This document shows positions 57,411-64,000 of a stretch of 64,000 nucleotides of DNA, in pieces (position 1 is the first letter of the stretch; each line of letters begins with the position of its first letter). The DNA lies in NCBI GenBank assembly GCA_022813625.1, contig JAKLMB010000008.1:992001-1056000 (forward strand), written 5' to 3'. The DNA comes from Aaosphaeria pasadenensis (Eukaryota; Ascomycota; Dothideomycetes; Pleosporales). The notes under the pieces are model-generated. The model saw only the letters and a program-made list of their open reading frames with translations. It was not told where the DNA came from and searched no databases. The position numbers and the translations under genes were made by a program.

Positions 57411-58434
57411 ATGGCAGATACCCACCAATTCAGTACCCTGGGATTTATTGGCCTCGGGGCCATGGGAAAGCCTATGGTTGTGCACCTGGCAAATAAATTG
57501 CCAGCAGAATCTAAATTATACATTTTTGACGTTTTTGAGAAAGTTGTGGACGATTTAGTCGCAGAGTACCCTGGTAGAATCTTCAAGGGAACCAGCGCAA
57601 AAGATGTCGCACAACGATCGGTAGGACTATATTCACACATCAAATCGCGATAATGAGCTCATATGACAACAGGAAACTATTATTACTATGGTTCCCGAAG
57701 GCGCCCATGTTCGATCGGTATACCTCGATCCCCAAAACGGCGTGTGTTCCACAGATATCTCCGGCAAGCTTCTAATCGACTGCTCGACGATAGATACAGC
57801 TACAAGTCTAGCTGTGAAGGATCATATCAATCAGAATTTCCCTACAGCATCTTTCTACGACTCACCGGTCAGTGGCGGAGTAGTGGGGGCAATAAAGGGC
57901 ACAATCGCGTTCTTCCTCGGATGTGCAGAGTCGGATCCGAACCTAAAGCACTTGACGTATCTTGCGACTCTGATGGGAAAACAAATAATCCCCTGCGGTG
58001 GTCCTTCTTTGGGCCTTGCTGCGAAGCTTTCCAACAATTATCTGTCAGGCGTTATTGCTATCGCATGTTCAGAAGCCTTCGACATGGGCATGCGATCAGG
58101 GCTTGACCCACGGGTCCTGTACAAAGTGTATGCAGCTGGTACGGCGCAAAACGCAATATGCGATAAGTTCTGTCCGGTTCCAAACGTTTATCCTGAAGCG
58201 CCATCCACCGGGGGCTACAAGCAAGGGTTCAAAGTCGAGTTGATGAAGAAGGATTTTGGATTAGCAGTCGATATGGCAAAGCGCGTTGGCTCGAAGAATG
58301 TTCTGGGTGATGTAGGGCTGGAAACATATGAGAACGCCAGCAAGGATCCGCAATGTCGCGGCCTCGATTCGCGTGTAGTGTATAGGTACCTAGGGGGCAA
58401 CGAGGATTGGCAACTCAAGTCAAACGGTGCATGA
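57411..58434 (+). CDS. 3-Hydroxyisobutyrate-dehydrogenase-like enzyme, copy 2
   Basis: Exons 57411..57620 and 57673..58434 join in phase to 323 residues. The Rossmann motif is GFIGLGAMGKPM, the substrate loop is DSPVSGGVVGAIKG, and the catalytic Lys lies in LGLAAKLSNNYLSG. It is a clear paralogue of the gene at 48618 but not a recent duplicate. It probably oxidises a different 3-hydroxyacid intermediate or works in the reverse direction. It is divergent from lactonase copy 2 over a 400-bp promoter with octamer sites, so the two are likely co-expressed. Confidence 0.9.
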
Positions 58435-58804
58435 AAGCGCCTGCTGTACGATGAATCTAGAGAATTAGAACAACAATTTCCGATGTCGCTGATCGTTACA
58501 CAGGCGTGTGCATTATTGTGACGTAGAGTACACTTGACTATGGTGTTGGGGAAGTTGGGGGAAAGTCGGGGAAGAGGGGCAGGATTCCCCAACAACGATG
58601 ATTGGCGGCCCACATGAGGGGAAATTGACATGTTGAAGGATGAATGAATTATCTTCAGAACTCCCTTATTCATTCCAATTCCACTTCATTTGATCTCTTT
58701 AAAGCAATCTGTCTGCTGGCTGAATACATTTCTGAATAGCCTGCTCCAATCCGAGACCCAGCCCCTGAACGGACCAGCAATTATCCACCAACCGCACGCC
58801 TAAA
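58435..58804 (+). promoter_or_regulatory. Promoter of the CMD gene with four clustered octamer sites
   Basis: Within 50 bp lie TTGGGGAA (58546), TTGGGGGAA (58555), TCGGGGAA (58566) and TTCCCCAA (58585), the densest group in the window. They stand about 215-260 bp before the start codon. Confidence 0.7.
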
Positions 58805-59370
58805 ATGTCGTCCGACCCAAAGTACGATGATCTCCACAAGCAATTATTCGAGGAGGGCTTGAAGATGCGCCGCAGTGTTGTGGGAGACGAATATGTCGAC
58901 CGCGCTTTGGCCAACGGTTCGACGGAGTTCTCTCGGGCAGGTCAAGAGAGTATGTTTGTCACTCTGGCCAATCTAAGGCTATTATTGATCTGACTGTGAA
59001 TTTAGTTGTAACGGAATGGTGCTGGGGATATGCATGGACAAGGTACAATGGGCTCGTTCTTCTTATTTGTATCATGAAGTGGGACTGACCAGATCCCAGA
59101 CCAGGCCTCACCAAACAACAGCGTAGTCTTCTGAACATTGGAATGCTGATGGCCCTGAACCGCGCTCCTGAACTCGCTGTGCATATTCGAGGGGCGAGAA
59201 ATAACGGCCTATCCGAGCTTGAGATACGGGAAGCTATCATTCACGCAACCACATATTGCGGCGTGCCAGCTGGTGTAGATGCCATGAAGACTGCAGAGAA
59301 GGTTCTCAACGACATGGCGGAGAAGGGCGAAGCGCAGCGAGAACTGGCCAGCAAGAGCGAGAGGGCATAA
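58805..59370 (+). CDS. Carboxymuconolactone-decarboxylase-family (AhpD-like) protein
   Basis: Exons 58805..58949, 59006..59042 and 59100..59370 join in phase to 150 residues; the middle exon is only 37 nt (IVTEWCWGYAWTR). The CMD fold is shown by WGYAWTRPGLTKQQRSLLNI, VHIRGARNNGLSELEIREAI and HATTYCGVPAGVDAM. Gamma-carboxymuconolactone decarboxylase acts in the beta-ketoadipate pathway of aromatic breakdown; AhpD-type relatives use a CxxC pair, which is absent here. Length and the single Cys before G-V-P fit the decarboxylase-like branch. Its place beside two lactonases and two hydroxyacid dehydrogenases supports a role in ring-compound catabolism. Substrate unknown. Confidence 0.85.
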
Positions 59371-59921
59371 CTCTATGTCGAATGAGATGTATAGAATAGG
59401 TTTCATACAGTTAGATAAAATGTAGTCACGTTGAACAAACAGGGGTGAATCGAGGAATGAATGACATAAGCGAAAGGTCGATATGACATGCCACCTCTAC
59501 AATCTTCATCCGTCGACCTTCTCAGCATCACAGCATCAAATGATCGAGCTGAAATAGCTTTAGTCGGACGGCATTTTTCCAGTGGTGATGATTCCGTGAA
59601 CGAGCCTAATGACTCGTGAAATGCGACCCGCGATTGCCAAGCGCGCCGGCGTGGCTGGAGGTGCCACCAACGCTTCCCCACATGAGAATCGATTGGTGAC
59701 ATCTCCGCACATCCATCCTCCGTCCTGTATCTCCGCAATCCTCACACAGCTATCCTCGCTTGTCTCCAATTTCCCAAATATCCTGTGTTGCCCTGTGTCG
59801 TGCCAGTCTCCAATCTTTGTTGTAATCCATTTTTTGGCGACCCCAATGGGCTCAGATGTCTTGTCGAGTTACTAGCCATTTTTTCCAGCCGCCTGCCTGA
59901 GCTTTCCGGCTCCAAAAGCCA
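59371..59921 (+). promoter_or_regulatory. Promoter of the cluster regulator
   Basis: Contains one TTCCCCA site (59674-59680) about 240 bp upstream of the start, which could allow autoregulation. Otherwise nothing recognised. Confidence 0.45.
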
Positions 59922-62619
59922 ATGGAGGCGAGTACGGCTACCGAGCACATGCCGGCCCCCTCGGTGGGGAAGAAGGAGAAGGAGAAGAGGTTTCAGTGTC
60001 AACATTGCCAACGCATGTTTGCTCGCTTGGAGCACTTGCAACGCCATGAACGAATACGTAAGTCATCTGATTGATCAATCATCAGGTTGCCGGGAACTCA
60101 ATTGCAGCTCGACAGATAGCGGTGTCAAACCATTCAGCTGTGCTGAGTGTAATTATTCGTTTACCAGAAGGTATTTCAACAGACTACCTTCATCAAAGTT
60201 GTACTGACTGCGTAGTGATCTACTTGTGCGCCATGAGCGATTAACACACCATAAAGAAAATGGACAACAAAAGCCCGCCCAAACGCCAACGGCCGACGAA
60301 GGTCAAACCAGAGAGAGTCGGCCTAGTAAGCGTTTGCGATCAAGTTTTGATGCTGGGAGACCTGTCCCACAGCTCCCTAGTATGATGCCGACTCCGGCTG
60401 CTGCCAATGTAGATGTGCAGCATGAACATCGTCTGCACCCTCCTCTCCCACCTGTAAACCTAACTCCAAACAATGATCATGAAGAGTTCTCCCTAGCCGC
60501 ACTTTCGATGGCTGCCGAGTATCAGGCTTTGCATGGGGCATTGATCGGCAATGGGTCTTCAAACCATGATGTGTCTGGTCCTATGCCAATGCAGGATGAA
60601 CATATAGCAAGGACCATCGAACAACCGATGACAACAGCAACGCCAATGGATGTTCATGGCCCTAGCTTGGGCGATTCTCTGGATAGCCTCGCTGCTTTTC
60701 TTGATAATGAATCACTATCAACATTTCATTATGCGGGACTGATTAACACCGAACAGCCAATGCCATTCTTCTCGCCGGAATCCTTCAACTACGGACAAGA
60801 CCTGATATCTACGAATACCACTCTTGCACCATCCGGTCGTGTTAATGGATCAAATCAGCATGAAGAGACGACCACATTTTCTCGTTTTGGATCGCGATTA
60901 CCATCGTTACAACCAGACGATCAGAATCAAACAACAGAACAACAGAGAAGGCTTCTTTCGGATGTTTCCATCGCGGACCGGCAAATGATTGCGGACAAAC
61001 TTGAAGAGTTTGCGTCTGTTCTTCCTCACGACTTTCGGCTACCTACTCGATTGGCCCTTTGTCGCTATCTCAGTGCCTACATTTCCGGCTTCCATGAACA
61101 CATGCCTTTTCTACACTTCCCCACAATGACCATAGAGAACTGCTCGATCGAATTGATTCTTGCCTTGGCTGCCGTCGGAGCGCAGTATACATTTGAAGGG
61201 GAACGTGCCGTGGAAATCTTCCATGCTAGCCGCGCAATTGCCACTCATCGGATACGGCGAAGAGATGCCCGTTTGGTACAGATACATCGTCGCGCAGAAT
61301 CCGATCGCTCTTCATCTCAAGATCTGGACGGAACCTCAGCGTCCCGCACACCTCCTCGCTCGGGGTCAATATCCGGGCCTCTTGGGTTGCCATCCCATTA
61401 CGATCTGCTTTCGATTGACGAGGAAGACTTGATGCAAACTGCACAAGCTTTACTGCTATTGATGGCACTCTGTACCTGGGCTAAACACAAGGAAATCCTT
61501 CGCGAGGCCCTGGCCATACAAAGCATCCTCGCTACCCTGATTCGAGACGACGGTCTTCAAAACGAGCCTTTGCGGGAGGAGCTCTCATGGGAAGACTGGG
61601 TTCGACGAGAGACCGTGAAGCGTACAAAGTTCATTGTATATGGCTTTTCGAACCTACATTGCATCGTATACAACATTCCCCCATTCATCTTGACATCCGA
61701 GATAAAACTCACCCTGCCTTGCAGTGCTTCTGAGTTCAAAGCCCCCAACGAAAAACTTTGGAGAGAGGCGAGAAAAGACAGATTCCAGGAAATCCACTTC
61801 CAAGATGCGTTGCAGAGGCTGTTCTCGAAGAGCGGGCGGGACATCACTGAATGGAACTCGAGCGCTGGGAACTATGCTTTGATCCACGCCATCATTCAGC
61901 ACATATTCTTCGCGCGCCAGGTCGCGAGAGGTCGATTTGACAACTCGGCTGATCTCAGCAAAGACGACGTAGTTTCGCTTGAGAACGCTCTGAGGAACTG
62001 GCAGATCGGCTGGACGCGAAACCCAGAGTCGTCGCTTGATCCCATGAGCCAGAACGGGCCGGTGGCGTTCAATTCGACTGCATTACTACGGCTGGCTTAC
62101 ATTCGCTTGTACGTTGACACAGCGGGGCGGGCACTGGAAACTCGCGATCCGGTACTCATTGCCAATGCTCTCCGTCAGGGGTCCGCAGTCCGCAGAACAA
62201 CGAAAATCACGCGAGCTGTTCTTCACTCTGCACACGCGCTAAGTATTCCTATCAAAATCGGATACAGACTCGTCGCGAAGACGCAATTTTTCATATGGTC
62301 TATCCAACATTCTCTATGTACCCTGGAATGCGCGTCATTATTGAGCAAATGGCTGGAAGCGTTGTCCTTCCCCAATCCTGACCCACCTATATCCGAGGAC
62401 GAGCGCAGGATAGCCGCTATTGTGAGGGGAATGCTCGACGAAACGGAGTTTGCCTTACCGGCCAACATCACGGAGGATTCTCCGGGCTACACGAAGCATC
62501 TGAGTGCTGGAGTGCTGAGGGTGTGGGCGACAATCTTCAGAGGTGCACAGACATGGGCCATTGTCGATGTAATCGGAAATGCTCTCAACCTGTATGCGGA
62601 TATGGTAGAAGCTGGATGA
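59922..62619 (+). CDS. C2H2 zinc-finger / Fungal_trans transcription factor (Adr1-like fingers)
   Basis: Exons 59922..60057, 60116..60170 and 60216..62619 join in phase to 864 residues. Acceptors were picked to restore the finger linker IHSGVKPF and TRRSDLLVRH. Two classical fingers sit at about 24-75: FQCQHCQRMFARLEHLQRH and FSCAECNYSFTRRSDLLVRH. Arg and Leu/Glu/His at the reading positions match the Adr1/Msn2-like group, which binds GG-rich sites such as TTGGRG. A low-complexity region follows, then the Fungal_trans domain from about residue 300 (FHEHMPFLHFPTM and on). It most likely switches on its neighbours, whose promoters carry TTGGGGAA. Its gene lies inside the cluster. Confidence 0.88.
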
Positions 62620-62708
62620 GCCTGAAGGATAAGGAATTCGATCCGGCAGATACCTGGAGTCGGCGTTCGCTTTCCATGACTATGCCAGTACCTGAGGTAA
62701 TTATATCA

Positions 62709-63845
62709 TTACTTGAGCGCAAGGTCTATGACCAATTTCCCTCCACCACCTTTGTGGTACTCCTCGACCAGCTCATTCAGCTTCGCCAAAGGAAAGGACT
62801 TGGTGATCGCTCGGATTCCATGTTCGGCTGAAAAGTTGAGCATCTCCCGTAGCATCCGATTGCTCCCTACTAAAGACCCGAATATCGAGATATCGCGGAA
62901 AACTATATCTCGCGAAGAGATATGGAACCCCTTTTCAGGAAAAGAGACGACCACGCATTTCCCATGAGTCTTTAGCAGCGTCATACCGTAATCGAACGCC
63001 TGCTGGCTCTCTGGAAGAATGATCACCGCATCCACGCCCATTTCACCAACGTCTTGTTTCCCATCCTCAGCTCCAATCTGCTGCACAACATCTGCAGCTT
63101 TCTCAACCCGAGCATCGACGATCCTCGGCCCCGTCTCCAGACTCCTCGCCAGCTCCAGCGGCGCATCCGCTGCATCCACCCCCAAAACCCTGAACCCCAT
63201 CTTAACCGCATACTGCAACCCCAGATGCCCCAGCCCGCCTCCCGCCCCCATAATCCCCACCCTTTCACCCACCTCCAACCTCGCCCGCTTCAGCGCCGCA
63301 TAAATCGTCACCCCCGCACACATCAACGGCGCCGCTTCGACCGCCGACACATTCCCCGGCACGGGTGCAATCTGCCTCGCATCCACGACCGCGTACTCCG
63401 CAAACCCACCATCTCTACTCAACCCATTGTTCCCCGCATTCACGCAGTGCACAGAGTACCCCTCATCGTCCCGCGCCACCGGATCTCGCGACCCCGCCTC
63501 GCCCTGGCACTCAAAGCACGATCCGCAGGCGTGGAAGGCGCGGCCGGGGACCCCGACTCTGTCGCCGATGGTGAAGGAGCGGGCTTGGGCGCTCGGGGAG
63601 GAGAAGTGCGATACTACGGTGCCTGCGAACTCGTGGCAGCCGATGTGCGGGAACGAGGTGGGGAGGCCGGGCATCTGGCCCGAGGCGAGGACGAGGTCGG
63701 TGTGGCAGTAGGAGGCGGCGGTGACTTTGATGAGGATGTCGTGCGGGTGTGAGGGCTGGGGGATGGGAACGGTGAGGAGGGTGTAGGGGGATTGGTAGGA
63801 TGGGAGGAGTTGCGCTTGCATTGTTTTTGGGGTGTTCGTGGTCAT
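62709..63845 (-). CDS. Zinc-dependent alcohol dehydrogenase (MDR family)
   Basis: Single-exon gene for 378 residues. Catalytic zinc ligands are the Cys in SYCHTD and the His of GCHEFAG. The structural zinc loop begins CGSCFEC but its fourth Cys (VHC) comes 20 residues later instead of about 7, an insertion I have seen described for fungal propanol-preferring relatives. The coenzyme motif is GAGGGLGHLGLQ. It oxidises an alcohol to an aldehyde or the reverse, in the cytosol. It converges with the regulator gene, 89 bp between stops, and its own promoter holds a TTCCCCAA site and a GC hairpin at the window edge. Confidence 0.9.
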   Translation of the reverse strand: MTTNTPKTMQAQLLPSYQSPYTLLTVPIPQPSHPHDILIKVTAASYCHTDLVLASGQMPGLPTSFPHIGCHEFAGTVVSHFSSPSAQARSFTIGDRVGVPGRAFHACGSCFECQGEAGSRDPVARDDEGYSVHCVNAGNNGLSRDGGFAEYAVVDARQIAPVPGNVSAVEAAPLMCAGVTIYAALKRARLEVGERVGIMGAGGGLGHLGLQYAVKMGFRVLGVDAADAPLELARSLETGPRIVDARVEKAADVVQQIGAEDGKQDVGEMGVDAVIILPESQQAFDYGMTLLKTHGKCVVVSFPEKGFHISSRDIVFRDISIFGSLVGSNRMLREMLNFSAEHGIRAITKSFPLAKLNELVEEYHKGGGGKLVIDLALK

Positions 63846-64000
63846 GTTTGGATGGAGATGTAGATGTTGTGGTATCTCGAAGCATCATGAGGGATGGTGA
63901 TGGTAGGTAATAATATGGTCGATCCATGGACCTTTCACCAACGTACTGTGGTAACTTTCCCCAACGTTGAACGATCCCCGCTCGTTGCGGGGAAAGGGTC
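63846..64000 (-). promoter_or_regulatory. Promoter of the alcohol dehydrogenase gene
   Basis: TTCCCCAA at 63957-63964 and, inverted to it, GCGGGGAAA at 63987-63995. Between them, TCCCCGC...GCGGGGA forms a short hairpin. The region is cut by the window end. Confidence 0.55.

Noticed and set aside
63054..63752. 232-codon plus-strand frame over the alcohol dehydrogenase
   Set aside because: His/Arg/Pro-rich shadow of the real minus-strand gene.

Overview
The window looks like nuclear DNA of a filamentous ascomycete (Pezizomycotina). Most genes are split by 46-69 nt GT-AG introns, the protein families are typical of moulds (C2H2 plus Fungal_trans regulator, F-box-like proteins, DUF4360, freestanding DUF2156), intergenic regions are long, and there are no operons, ribosome sites, CRISPR arrays or recognisable rRNA or tRNA genes. 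I could not narrow it to a class. Exon joins were made by hand from splice signals, reading phase and family knowledge.

Layout. 0-5 kb: a ferric-reductase-like flavocytochrome gene and a PAP2 phosphatase gene broken by an in-frame TAG. 5-13 kb: gene-poor, with a MITE, two F-box-type genes and a decayed kinase-like gene. 13-19 kb: a sulfate permease and a freestanding DUF2156 aminoacyl-transferase. 19-30 kb: a small Cys-rich protein, a TLC-like membrane protein, a full-size MDR-type ABC transporter with a diverged duplicate of its 5' end, and an EamA transporter. 30-37 kb: several metabolic genes that look damaged or altered: a threonine-aldolase homologue lacking the PLP-pairing Asp, a frameshifted fructosamine-kinase-like gene, an NMN-adenylyltransferase-like gene, and a phosphatidylserine-synthase-like gene with one metal-binding Asp replaced. 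37-46 kb: D-arabinono-1,4-lactone oxidase, three genes for secreted proteins, a second MITE copy, and an esterase.

46-64 kb is the most interesting part, a likely catabolic gene cluster: aldehyde dehydrogenase, two 3-hydroxyisobutyrate-dehydrogenase-like enzymes, an MFS anion symporter, two metallo-beta-lactamase-fold lactonase-like enzymes, a carboxymuconolactone-decarboxylase-family protein, a zinc alcohol dehydrogenase, and an Adr1-like C2H2/Fungal_trans regulator. A degenerate kinase gene lies inside it. The octamer TTGGGGAA and close variants recur in the gaps before the cluster genes; this fits the GG-rich DNA preferred by Adr1-type zinc fingers, so the regulator probably controls its neighbours.

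A plausible but unproven reading is that the MFS protein imports an anionic or lactone compound, the two hydrolases open lactone rings, the dehydrogenases oxidise the hydroxyacid and alcohol products, and the decarboxylase-family protein and aldehyde dehydrogenase finish the route. The substrate cannot be read from sequence.
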